Positions 1 to 7,325 of a stretch of 18,875 nt of DNA are shown here, piece by piece. The notes under the pieces were generated by a model that saw nothing but the letters and a program-made list of their open reading frames with translations, made no database searches and was not told the origin of the DNA. Origin of the DNA: Anaerolineae bacterium (GTDB taxonomy: Bacteria; Chloroflexota; Anaerolineae; JAFGEY01); contig JAFGJF010000271.1 of NCBI GenBank assembly GCA_016929205.1, positions 1 through 18,875 on the forward strand, given 5' to 3'. Position numbers and translations under genes: made by a program. Within the stretch, counting starts at the first letter, position 1. Every line of letters starts with the position of its first letter.

Positions 1-1
1 G

Positions 2-1282
2 ATCGTCCGCGACTTGTGCGTCACCCCCGGCTTGCATGGCAGCCACGTCGTATTGATGGATATCGATCGCCACCGCCTGGACATGATCGCGCAAATGGCC
101 GAACGGCTGTCAAACGAACTGGATGCCGGCCTGAGCTTTTCCAAGACGACAAACCGCCGGGAAGCGCTGCAAAACGCCGACTTTGTGATCAACACCGCCC
201 AGGTCGGCGGGCACGACTGGACCGAAACACAGCGCTGCCTGGCTGAAAAGCACGGTTACTACCGGGGTGCCCGGCTGCACAACTTTGGGCAGGCGGCGTT
301 TTTTCTCGAGGTCGCGCGCGACGTGGAACGGATCTGCCCCAACGCCTGGCTGATCCAATCGGCCAACCCGGTCTTTGAAGGGTGCACGCTCATGCACCGT
401 GAGGCCAAGGTCAAGGTCCTGGGCTTGTGCCACGGGCACTATGGCTACCGCGAGATCGCCCAGGTGCTTGGTCTGAATCTGGAACACGTCACCGCGCAGA
501 TGCCCGGCTTTACTCACTGGATCTGGATGACCGATTTCCGCTACAAGGGCCGGGACGCCTATCCCCTGCTCGACGACTGGATCGAAACCAAGAGTGAAGC
601 GTATTGGGCCAGCGACGACCGCGGCTATGGCGCGAACCAGATGCGGCGCGCGGCGATCCACCAGTACAAGCTCTTTGGGCTGATGCCCATTGGCGATACA
701 CCGCGCATGGTCGGCTGGTGGTATCACACCGATCTGCAGACCAAGCAGCACTGGTACGGGCCAACCGGCGGCTTTGACTCGGAAATCGGCTGGGGGCAGT
801 ACCTGGAACACATTGCCCAACGGGTGCAGCGCGTCCAAGAGGCCGCATTGGACGAAAGCAGACCGGTCAGCGAGACGTTTGAACCGGTGCAGAGCGGCGA
901 GCAGATCGTGCCGATCATCGACTCGCTGGTCAACGATGTCGAGCGCCTGTTCCAGGTCAATATCCCAAACACAGGACAGATCATCAAAGACTTTCCGGAG
1001 GACCTGGTCATCGAGTGCCAGGGCGTGGTCAGCGGGGCGGGCATTCGCGGCGTCAGCGCCAGACCGTTTCCGCCCAAACTGATGGCTGGGGCGATGATCC
1101 CCCGCTGGCAACGGGCAGAATTGATGATCAATGCCCTGCGCACCGGCGACCGCAGCCTGGTCTTGCTCTATCTGCTAAACGATCACCGCACCCACCACCT
1201 GGCACAGGCCGAAGTCTTGGTGAAGGAATGGTTGGCCGATCCAAGAAACGAACGCATCGCACAATCATTTGGCACACAATGA
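2..1282 (+). CDS. Glycoside hydrolase family 4 enzyme (NAD- and metal-dependent), 5' end cut off by window
   Basis: GH4 enzymes cleave alpha-glycosides in the cytoplasm by a redox-elimination route that needs NAD+ and a divalent metal. The frame is open from base 2 (reading IVRDLCVTPGL) to the TGA at 1280-1282, so the true start and the N-terminal dinucleotide-binding glycine loop lie upstream; the TTG at 14 is not a convincing start. Visible family signs are VVLMDID (acidic end of the second Rossmann strand), SANPVFEG, the metal-binding CHGH at 428-439, and GFTHWIW, matching the usual GxNHxxW region. About 427 residues are present, close to the usual 430-480, so only a short N-terminus is missing. 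CHGx at the metal site has been linked to GH4 alpha-glucuronidases (from memory), which would suit the sugar-acid dehydratase that follows; alpha-galactosidase or alpha-galacturonidase are alternatives. The family is sure, the substrate is not. Confidence 0.9.
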   Translation: MVRDLCVTPGLHGSHVVLMDIDRHRLDMIAQMAERLSNELDAGLSFSKTTNRREALQNADFVINTAQVGGHDWTETQRCLAEKHGYYRGARLHNFGQAAFFLEVARDVERICPNAWLIQSANPVFEGCTLMHREAKVKVLGLCHGHYGYREIAQVLGLNLEHVTAQMPGFTHWIWMTDFRYKGRDAYPLLDDWIETKSEAYWASDDRGYGANQMRRAAIHQYKLFGLMPIGDTPRMVGWWYHTDLQTKQHWYGPTGGFDSEIGWGQYLEHIAQRVQRVQEAALDESRPVSETFEPVQSGEQIVPIIDSLVNDVERLFQVNIPNTGQIIKDFPEDLVIECQGVVSGAGIRGVSARPFPPKLMAGAMIPRWQRAELMINALRTGDRSLVLLYLLNDHRTHHLAQAEVLVKEWLADPRNERIAQSFGTQ

Positions 1283-1301
1283 GGTATCTTTCAACATCTT
1301 G

Positions 1302-1360
1302 GGGTAGGGATAGGTCTTGTGCCTGTTCTACTGGGCGACCACAAGGGTTCGCCCCTACCC
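1302..1360 (+). repeat. Structured intergenic repeat, copy 1 (three-way junction)
   Basis: This lies between the GH4 and dehydratase genes. The outer stem is GGGTAG (1302-1307) with CTACCC (1355-1360). Arm 1 is seven pairs, 1308-1314 with 1322-1328, closing the loop TCTTGTG. Arm 2 is GGGCGA (1333-1338) with TCGCCC (1349-1354), continuing as CC/GG around the loop ACAAG. CTTGTG (1316-1321) is complementary to CACAAG (1340-1345), so the loops could touch. A related copy is at 17589-17656; over 47 aligned bases 38 match, and the last 26 differ at one position. It may be a dispersed REP- or MITE-like element, or an mRNA processing or stabilising signal inside the operon. Confidence 0.75.
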
Positions 1361-1388
1361 ATTGGGAAAATAAAGTGAGGAGCAGCAA

Positions 1389-2537
1389 ATGGAGCCGCTT
1401 TTTGACCTCGAAAAGACATTTACATCGCCGGTGCGCATCGCCGCGATCGACATCCTGCGCGTCCCGGATGGAAAAACCGGACGCTGGTTCGTGCGCACCA
1501 CATCCACCGATGGTGCGGTCGGCATCGCCAACGCCAACCAGCGCCTCCCCCACCTGTGGCCGATCCTGAACCAGCTGGTCGCGCCGTATTTTATCGGGCA
1601 GGATGCGCGCGACCTGGAGTCGCTGGTTGATGGCGTCTATCCCTATCGCAGTAACTACAAACTCGCAGGGCTGGCTTTGTGGACCTGTGTCGCCTCGGTC
1701 GAGCTGAGTGTGTGGGATATGCTGGGCAAGATGGCCGGCAGATCGGTCACCGAATTATTGGGCCAGGCGCCGGGCAGCGTGCACCGCACCGAGATTCCCA
1801 TCTACCTGTCCGGACTGGGCCGGGACACGACGCCGCAAGAAGAAGTGGCATGGGTCACACCGCGCCTGGAAGAGACGCAGTCCGCTGCCATCAAGCTCAA
1901 GATCGGCGGGCGGATGAGCCACAACGCCGACGCCGCACCAGGACGCACGGAAGCGCTGGTCGCCCTGGCACGGCAGACCTGGGGCGACGACATCACCCTC
2001 TATGTTGACGCCAACGGCTCGTACGACGCTCAACACGCGATCGAGGTGGGACGGATGCTCGAATCGTACGGCATCGCCTTTTTCGAGGAACCCTGCCCGT
2101 TCGACGAGTACGAACAAACCAGGCAGGTCGCCGACGCGCTGGATATGATCGTCGCCGGCGGCGAACAGGATACCAGCGTAGCCCGCTTTCGCTGGATGAT
2201 CGAGAACCGCGGCGTCGACCTCGTGCAGCCCGACATCGTGTACAATGGCGGATTCATCCGCGGCCTGCGAGTCGCCAAAATGGCCGAGGCAGCCGGCATA
2301 CAGATCGCGCCACACTGCCCACGCAACGATCCCAACCTGGCCTACATGCTGCATTTCGCCGCCGTCGTTCCCAACCTGGGACCGCACCAGGAATACAACA
2401 CCAAAAAGGTCCGGTCACAGTGGTGGATCGCGCCTTCCTTTGAGGCACGAAACGGCGTGATCACGGTGCCGACCGGTCCGGGCTTGGGGATTGAGTACGA
2501 TCCCAAGATGTGGGACAAGGCCAAAGTGGTCACATAG
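1389..2537 (+). CDS. Enolase-superfamily (mandelate racemase/muconate lactonizing) enzyme, probable sugar-acid dehydratase
   Basis: Enzymes of this superfamily remove a proton next to a carboxylate and, in sugar-acid catabolism, usually eliminate water to give a 2-keto-3-deoxy acid. The 382-residue protein has the N-terminal capping domain (about 1-125) and the barrel. Catalytic features are all visible: the KxK pair K169/K171 on strand 2, metal ligands D207 (VDANG), E233/E234 (FFEEP) and E259 (GGEQD), and a D282/H309 dyad (QPDIV, APHC). KxK plus the Asp-His pair places it in the mandelate racemase subgroup, which includes galactonate, gluconate, rhamnonate and related dehydratases. ATG 1389 has AGGAG at 1378-1382. 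It follows the GH4 gene by 106 bp, a gap filled by the structured repeat, so the two may be co-transcribed. The exact sugar acid cannot be read from the sequence. Confidence 0.9.
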   Translation: MEPLFDLEKTFTSPVRIAAIDILRVPDGKTGRWFVRTTSTDGAVGIANANQRLPHLWPILNQLVAPYFIGQDARDLESLVDGVYPYRSNYKLAGLALWTCVASVELSVWDMLGKMAGRSVTELLGQAPGSVHRTEIPIYLSGLGRDTTPQEEVAWVTPRLEETQSAAIKLKIGGRMSHNADAAPGRTEALVALARQTWGDDITLYVDANGSYDAQHAIEVGRMLESYGIAFFEEPCPFDEYEQTRQVADALDMIVAGGEQDTSVARFRWMIENRGVDLVQPDIVYNGGFIRGLRVAKMAEAAGIQIAPHCPRNDPNLAYMLHFAAVVPNLGPHQEYNTKKVRSQWWIAPSFEARNGVITVPTGPGLGIEYDPKMWDKAKVVT

Positions 2538-2863
2538 ATAGAGGAAAAGCACACGTGAGAAAAACCCACTGATCAATTTGCTACTACCGAATGGCACGCA
2601 CCGACAGGGAGACTTGGCCCCAATGCGAAAACTCTGGTCACTTTTGGCTGTGACGGACCCGACTCTATTTGCGTTGCCTCTCCGCCACAATCTGCACTCA
2701 TTATTTTGCCATTTCGCTATGAACCAGCACAGAGCAGATGTTCTTTGGTCCGATGTCCCAATGAGCGAACCTACAATTTGCACAGCAAAAAGAGAACAAT
2801 CTCGCCCTTCTTGACAGGTCTCAGGTATGCTCAACAGCTTGACAGTCAGAGATCTTGACAATA
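2538..2863. other. Intergenic stretch without a recognisable gene
   Basis: About 325 bp separate the dehydratase from the end of the toxin gene on the other strand. Short open frames exist on both strands (for example plus 2578-2814, beginning with TTG), but none has a ribosome binding site or a familiar motif. Near its right end are three perfect TTGACA hexamers (2811-2816, 2839-2844, 2855-2860), all pointing rightward into the antisense of the toxin gene. The one at 2839 has a weak TACTAA 17 bp downstream. No transposase remnant or terminal repeats were seen. Confidence 0.5.
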
Positions 2864-3274
2864 CTAACCGAGTTGTGCCAGCAGTTCCCTCGGTTGAAAA
2901 ATTGGCACAAGCGAGTTCCCAAAGCCAGTCGTATCTCTTGTGACGATGGCATCAAGGCCTGCAATGCTGGCACAAGCTATTTGCAGATTATCCTCGAAAT
3001 CGCTACCAGACAACGTCTGCGCCAATTCAAGCGTGCGACGATCGACCGTACAGATTGAAAACGCTTCCAGACAAAGATAGGTAGCCATACGTGCTTTTTC
3101 CAGCGTAGTCAGGCGACGCGCTACATAGAACAGGTCGGTAATAGAGCAGGCTGCTATATAGCCGGCAATACGATCTTGATCGTTCGCCAACCACACCCCA
3201 TAGGAATCAGATACCCAAGGCTCGCGCTTTAGGAGCACATCCAGCAGGACATTGGTGTCAATCAACACTTGCAT
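2864..3274 (-). CDS. PIN-domain ribonuclease, probable VapC-type toxin
   Basis: PIN-domain toxins are metal-dependent endoribonucleases that cut RNA when their antitoxin is lost. The protein is 136 residues, the usual size for a VapC-like toxin. It opens with LIDTNVLLD, supplying D6 as the first metal ligand; D47 (ITDLFY), E94/D95 (SDFEDNLQ) and D114 (VTRDTTGF) supply the remaining acidic pocket. ATG 3274 is preferred over the in-frame TTG at 3277 because it gives the standard M-x-LIDTN start and a TGATG junction, sharing one base with the stop of the upstream gene. That junction implies translational coupling to the antitoxin. The pair sits alone between metabolic genes, which is common for chromosomal toxin-antitoxin loci. 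The family is clear. The toxin role is inferred from the partner and domain, and the RNA target is unknown. Confidence 0.85.
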   Translation of the reverse strand: MQVLIDTNVLLDVLLKREPWVSDSYGVWLANDQDRIAGYIAACSITDLFYVARRLTTLEKARMATYLCLEAFSICTVDRRTLELAQTLSGSDFEDNLQIACASIAGLDAIVTRDTTGFGNSLVPIFQPRELLAQLG

Positions 3275-3516
3275 CAACCGTACTTGTCCATTCGCCGTTC
3301 ATGCAGCCATTGTTTGATCTCACCATCAGAGGGCGCAGACTGATCGGTTGCCAAGAGTCCCAATGCTTTTTCCGCCGTTTTGCGCCGTGCTTGGCCAGTT
3401 TCGCCTGGCGCCAGCGTGACAAGCACATCCTGCACCAGGGCAAAACGTTTATCTGGCGGCCATTTGAGGATGACATCCAGGATTTCTCTATATTTGACGG
3501 ATTCGTACACACTCAT
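3274..3516 (-). CDS. Probable antitoxin of the PIN toxin
   Basis: This is a small, charged 80-residue protein immediately upstream of, and coupled to, the PIN toxin by TGATG. It begins MSVYESVKY, has an acidic/hydrophobic N-terminal half (REILDVILKWPPDKRFALVQDVL) and a helical C-terminus rich in charge (SDGEIKQWLHERRMDKYG). That layout resembles antitoxins of the prevent-host-death or addiction-module type found next to PIN proteins, including Chloroflexota and cyanobacterial examples with the LxxWPPxxR feature. The C-terminal GEIKQWLxERRxxKYG is a probable toxin-neutralising tail. ATG 3516 is preferred to the upstream TTG at 3528 because GGAAAG lies 4 bp before it. Such antitoxins usually bind their own promoter; no operator was identified. 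The assignment rests mainly on position, size and coupling. Confidence 0.75.
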   Translation of the reverse strand: MSVYESVKYREILDVILKWPPDKRFALVQDVLVTLAPGETGQARRKTAEKALGLLATDQSAPSDGEIKQWLHERRMDKYG

Positions 3517-3605
3517 AGCACTTTCCAATCACCGCTGTTTACCAGTATCTGCAGTATACAGCGCAACCAGACAAAAAGCAATCCCTCCCGAACCGCGGCC
3601 TGGAA

Positions 3606-3665
3606 TTGAGGCTTTAGCCAGATGTTACTGGTCATAAAAAGAGCACAAACCTACCAAAGCCTCAA
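3606..3665. repeat. 10-bp perfect inverted repeat with a 40-nt loop
   Basis: TTGAGGCTTT at 3606-3615 is the exact reverse complement of AAAGCCTCAA at 3656-3665. It lies between the antitoxin and the end of the beta-mannosidase gene, downstream of the latter on the minus strand. There is no T-run after either arm, so a standard intrinsic terminator is not supported. It could be an mRNA 3' end stabiliser, a protein-binding site or chance. Confidence 0.35.
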
Positions 3666-3698
3666 CTCTGTTGTGAAGAGAAAACAGACGGTTGACCT

Positions 3699-6170
3699 CT
3701 AGGCAAACGAATCGTACAACGACCGCAAGTGTAATGCTGCCTCTGCCTGCTCGACCGTCCAACCCTCCGGCATCTGACAGGTCACACGCACCCTGCGTCC
3801 GGCGGGCAGGTCGAAATAGTTGTCACTAAACACCACGTCCGTACCATCCAGCGCCAGCTCGACGAAACGAGCCAGCGAATCTGCGGTCACATCGAAACAC
3901 AACCGGTCGCCCTCCCGTGTAACGACAACCGACAGGTCGGGATCGACCAAATCCAGATGCTTGCTGGGTTGGAACGTCGCGATTTGCAGCGCCACACGCG
4001 TTTGTCCCTGCCACAACTCGCAAACGAAAATCGTGCTGCGGTCAGTGCCATCCGCGATCTGATCCTCAAAGTCCAGTGCGCACACGGGTGTGTCTGCCAG
4101 CGGGGACGCCGATACCACTTCTTCGCCCGAGGCTAATACCGTGCCATCCAACCCTTCCAGCGACCAGCGCACCAGGCCCTGCCACGGTTCGACCAGGTCG
4201 GACGTGACGTGGACGGCCATCGCCGTGCCGCTTTCGACGATCGACAACATCAGCGGAGCGTAAAAGCGCTTCGCCGCATAGTGCAGCGCCTTCCAGCGAC
4301 CGAAATAGTCGATGCTGGCCCACGAAGCCACCGGCCAGCAGTCGTTGAGCTGCCAATATAACGTGCCACTGACGCGGTCCATGTTCCGACGCCAGTGCTC
4401 GACGCCATAGCGGACGCCCTCGGCCTGCAGGATCAAACTCAGATAGACCAGCGAGCTAAAATCCTTGGGCATGCGAAAGGTATCGGTCATTTGAGCCAGG
4501 ATCAAGCCGTTGCCGTGATTGCCGCGTTGGTGATGCTCCATGATGTAGGAGGTCATATTCCAGTCTTTTTCCTCGGCATAGGTGGCAACCGTTTTGAGCG
4601 GCGGCAAGGCCTGAAACCCAAATTCGCTCATAAAGCGCGGATACTGCCCGCGATAGGCCGCGAACGGCATGCGCCCGTGCCACACCCCCCAGAAATGGGC
4701 ATCGCCGCGCTCCTGGGCGTTGGGCTCGTCAAATGCAATGCCGGACGAAGGCGAACTGGGCCAATAGGCGCGGTCCGGGTCCAGATCCGCACACCACTCG
4801 GGCAGGGTGCGGTGGAAAAAGCGGTCGTAAGCGGCTTTGAGATCCTTGTGCTCGAGCCGATCCCAGCCCCATTGCACCCAGCCCCACTCCATTTCGTTGT
4901 TGCCACACCACAGTGCCAGACTGACTCGGTGGCGCAGTCGTTTGACGTTCTGTTCCACTTCGAGGCGCACGTTGTCCACAAAGGCCTCGTCGCCAAGCGG
5001 ATAGATACTGCAGGCAAAGGAGAAATCCTGCCACACCAGGATGCCATACTTGTCCGCGAGATCGTAAAACCGCTGTTCTTCATAGATGCCCCCGCCCCAC
5101 ACGCGCAGCATGTTGTGATGCGACTCGACCGCACTTTGGAAAAGATGCTCCAACGAGGCATCCGTAAAACGCGTCAGGAACGAATCGGCCGGGATCCAGT
5201 TGGAGCCTTTGGCAAAAATGGGCACGCCATTGATCACAAAGGTGAACGACTCGCCCCATTCATCTGGCTCGCGCCGCAGTTCGACGGTGCGCAAACCAAT
5301 TTGGTACGCGTTTTGATCGAGTACACTGTCGCCGCAACTCAAGTTCACCTCAACTGCGTACAAGGGTTGCGCCCCCAATCCGTTTGTCCACCACAACTGT
5401 GGATCGTCGATCACGACCTGGAGCCCACCGCCCTCGACCTCGCCAGTCCCGACCGGAGCACAAGATGTAAAGATCGTGCCATCGGGAGCCGTAACGCACA
5501 ACACGGCTGTCAGATTGTCGTTTTGCCAGCGTTCGACAGTCACGTCCGCGGACACGATCACCTTTCCATCCTGGTGATTCTGCCGCAGATGGACGTCGTC
5601 CAGCCGGGCCACGCTGTATCCTTCCAGGCGGATGTCCTGCCAGATGCCGAGTGGCGGCAGCATAGGTCCCCAATCCCAGCCGAAATGACAAGGCGCTTTG
5701 CGCAAATAGGATGCGCCCGGAATCGCCTGCGTGACGCCCAACAGCGGGCGCTCGTCCATCTTGGACAAAACATGGCATACTGGGGAAGCAAACGTGATGC
5801 ACAGCTCATTTTCCCCTTCGTGCAGCACCGACTTGGATTCCCAACGATATTGCCGGAACATGTTTTCAGCCTGGCCAATCACCTGCCCATTGATCGATAC
5901 CGTGGCCAACGTATCCAAGCCATCGCAGACGAGGAAGACACGTTCTTGGGCCAACAATGCCGCATCGACGGCAAAGGTGCGGCAGTATTCCCAATCACTT
6001 TCGGCCACCCACTTGGTGCGTTTTTCCTCATCGCCGACGAACGGATCGGCTATCCGCCCGGCAGCCAGCAGATCAAGGTGAACGCTGCCCGGCACCTGCG
6101 CCGGAAACCATTCCTCACCATCTCCCACCTTACGACACGACCACTCGCCTGATAAAGACTGAATCGTCAT
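3699..6170 (-). CDS. Beta-mannosidase, glycoside hydrolase family 2
   Basis: Beta-mannosidase (EC 3.2.1.25) releases mannose from the non-reducing end of manno-oligosaccharides; no signal peptide is present, so it should act in the cytoplasm. The 823-residue length is typical. Order of domains: jelly-roll sugar-binding domain (about 1-185, with the family's PCHFGWDWGP at about 160-169), immunoglobulin-like domain (about 190-305), TIM barrel (about 306-620), then two beta domains. The acid/base glutamate is E426 in WCGNNEMEWG and the nucleophile E516 in FMSEFGFQ; RVWGGGIYE also fits the mannosidase subgroup rather than beta-galactosidase or glucuronidase. ATG 6170 is chosen because AGGAG sits 5 bp upstream; a longer frame to 6233 adds an unsupported 21 residues. 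It is the last gene of the minus-strand group, 46 bp after the hydrolase. Confidence 0.95.
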   Translation of the reverse strand: MTIQSLSGEWSCRKVGDGEEWFPAQVPGSVHLDLLAAGRIADPFVGDEEKRTKWVAESDWEYCRTFAVDAALLAQERVFLVCDGLDTLATVSINGQVIGQAENMFRQYRWESKSVLHEGENELCITFASPVCHVLSKMDERPLLGVTQAIPGASYLRKAPCHFGWDWGPMLPPLGIWQDIRLEGYSVARLDDVHLRQNHQDGKVIVSADVTVERWQNDNLTAVLCVTAPDGTIFTSCAPVGTGEVEGGGLQVVIDDPQLWWTNGLGAQPLYAVEVNLSCGDSVLDQNAYQIGLRTVELRREPDEWGESFTFVINGVPIFAKGSNWIPADSFLTRFTDASLEHLFQSAVESHHNMLRVWGGGIYEEQRFYDLADKYGILVWQDFSFACSIYPLGDEAFVDNVRLEVEQNVKRLRHRVSLALWCGNNEMEWGWVQWGWDRLEHKDLKAAYDRFFHRTLPEWCADLDPDRAYWPSSPSSGIAFDEPNAQERGDAHFWGVWHGRMPFAAYRGQYPRFMSEFGFQALPPLKTVATYAEEKDWNMTSYIMEHHQRGNHGNGLILAQMTDTFRMPKDFSSLVYLSLILQAEGVRYGVEHWRRNMDRVSGTLYWQLNDCWPVASWASIDYFGRWKALHYAAKRFYAPLMLSIVESGTAMAVHVTSDLVEPWQGLVRWSLEGLDGTVLASGEEVVSASPLADTPVCALDFEDQIADGTDRSTIFVCELWQGQTRVALQIATFQPSKHLDLVDPDLSVVVTREGDRLCFDVTADSLARFVELALDGTDVVFSDNYFDLPAGRRVRVTCQMPEGWTVEQAEAALHLRSLYDSFA

Positions 6171-6216
6171 CCCTTCTCCTTTTTCAATTGTATCGTGATA
6201 AACACAAAACAGACAT

Positions 6217-7308
6217 CTATAAATGGCTGGCAAACCAGTCGGCGACCAGGTTGGCCGTCTTTCGCATAAAGATCAACGAGACGTGCGACGCGGGACGGAC
6301 GATCTCGTGTACCTTGGGCTCGCTGGCGCGCGCAAACAGACGCCGTCCGTGCTCCACGGGCGCAATCGGATCGCGCCCACCATTCACGACGAGCAGCGGC
6401 AAGGACGGCACCTGAGCCATGTATTCCTCAGGCCTCAACTCTGCAAATACCTCATCCAACGTGCCGACAAAATTGGATCTCGGATCCCAGGTCCGCCTCA
6501 GTCCACCCGGGCTGCAGTCGCGGAAGATGTTCAGAGAGGGAACTGAGGCAGTCCGAAAGGCCTCCTTCCACCAGAGTTGATCGGTGATGTGAAGCGAACA
6601 TGGCACTTCGAGCAAAGCCAGGGTCGCCACTCGCTGCCCGGCAGCCAGAGCGCGAATCGACAAAGCGCCGCCCAGGCTCACCCCCATCAAACCAATTCGG
6701 TCGGGATTGACGTCGGCCCGCTGCCGCAAAAAATCCAATGCGGCTGGCACGGCACTCAACCCATCCGGCACGGTGAACGGTTCGGCTACACGATCGCCGT
6801 GACCGGGTAGCGTAAAGGTCAGCACATTGAACCCTCGCTGCGTCAAAGCACGCGCCAGGACCCATTTATAGTTTTCTTTGTCATCACCCACACCGTGCAC
6901 CCAACACACCGTTGCTACATCGGCACTGGCGTGGTGAGATTTGAGCAAAAACCCCGTCGCCATCCCCGCTCTGTCCAAAAAAGAAATGGGTTCAGCCGTC
7001 CACGCGTCGTCTTTGCCGGGATTGCCCGCCACAGGTGGTACCATCTCGACGTGCACAAACAGGGAAACGACACCCATCACGATCAGCGCGAGCAACAACG
7101 CCGGGATCGCCACAAGCACGATGGGCAACAGCGGGGTAAGCAGCAGCAGGACAATACCAACCGCCAGCAGTAAAACAGACACACCGCAGCCAGCGTCGCG
7201 CCGGTACCCGGTGAGCGAAAGGCCATTGAGGCCACTTGCGCTTACACCGCCCTGCAGCAGTCCGAGCCAAAACAGAAGAAACGCGACGAACCTCAGCAGT
7301 ACGAGCAA
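6217..7308 (-). CDS. Membrane-anchored alpha/beta hydrolase, serine-dependent
   Basis: The 363-residue protein has hydrophobic segments at about 3-22, 42-60 and 62-86, followed by an alpha/beta hydrolase domain from about 115 to the end. In that domain VHGVGDD (about 137-143) is the oxyanion region, S211 lies in the nucleophile elbow GVSLGG, D313 is in NGGRDPIAP and H342 in ASHVS, a complete Ser-Asp-His triad. A cap insertion fits between 215 and 290. The family spans esterases, lipases and peptidases, so the substrate is unknown. With three hydrophobic segments the location of the catalytic domain is uncertain from sequence alone. The start is TTG at 7308, supported by AGGAGG at 7315-7320 with a 6-nt spacer. 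It lies 17 bp after the protease stop and 46 bp before the mannosidase, suggesting one transcript. Confidence 0.85.
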   Translation of the reverse strand: MLVLLRFVAFLLFWLGLLQGGVSASGLNGLSLTGYRRDAGCGVSVLLLAVGIVLLLLTPLLPIVLVAIPALLLALIVMGVVSLFVHVEMVPPVAGNPGKDDAWTAEPISFLDRAGMATGFLLKSHHASADVATVCWVHGVGDDKENYKWVLARALTQRGFNVLTFTLPGHGDRVAEPFTVPDGLSAVPAALDFLRQRADVNPDRIGLMGVSLGGALSIRALAAGQRVATLALLEVPCSLHITDQLWWKEAFRTASVPSLNIFRDCSPGGLRRTWDPRSNFVGTLDEVFAELRPEEYMAQVPSLPLLVVNGGRDPIAPVEHGRRLFARASEPKVHEIVRPASHVSLIFMRKTANLVADWFASHL

Positions 7309-7314
7309 AACACA

Positions 7315-7320
7315 CCTCCT
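7315..7320 (-). promoter_or_regulatory. Ribosome binding site fixing a TTG start
   Basis: On the minus strand AGGAGG is followed by 6 nt and TTG (7308-7306). It decides the hydrolase start, since no in-frame ATG is near and the first hydrophobic helix begins directly after this codon. A GTG inside the spacer is out of frame. Confidence 0.7.
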
Positions 7321-7325
7321 GACGG

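Noticed and set aside
110..1111. A 333-codon minus-strand frame opposite the GH4 gene
   Set aside because: Antisense shadow of a clear GH4 gene; no motif or ribosome binding site.
1333..1358. A simple intrinsic terminator after the GH4 gene
   Set aside because: The hairpin is not followed by a T-run (CTACCCATTG follows), and the element is one of two related copies with a more complex fold.
1755..2387. A 210-codon minus-strand frame opposite the dehydratase
   Set aside because: Antisense to a gene with every catalytic residue of the enolase superfamily in place; no independent support.
2578..2814. A 78-codon plus-strand frame in the gap after the dehydratase
   Set aside because: It begins with TTG without a binding site, has no recognisable motif, and its composition looks like intergenic DNA.
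4395..6152. A 585-codon open frame on the plus strand opposite the beta-mannosidase gene
   Set aside because: It lies wholly antisense to a gene with intact catalytic motifs, has no recognisable domain and no binding site. Long antisense frames are expected in GC-rich genes with strong codon bias.
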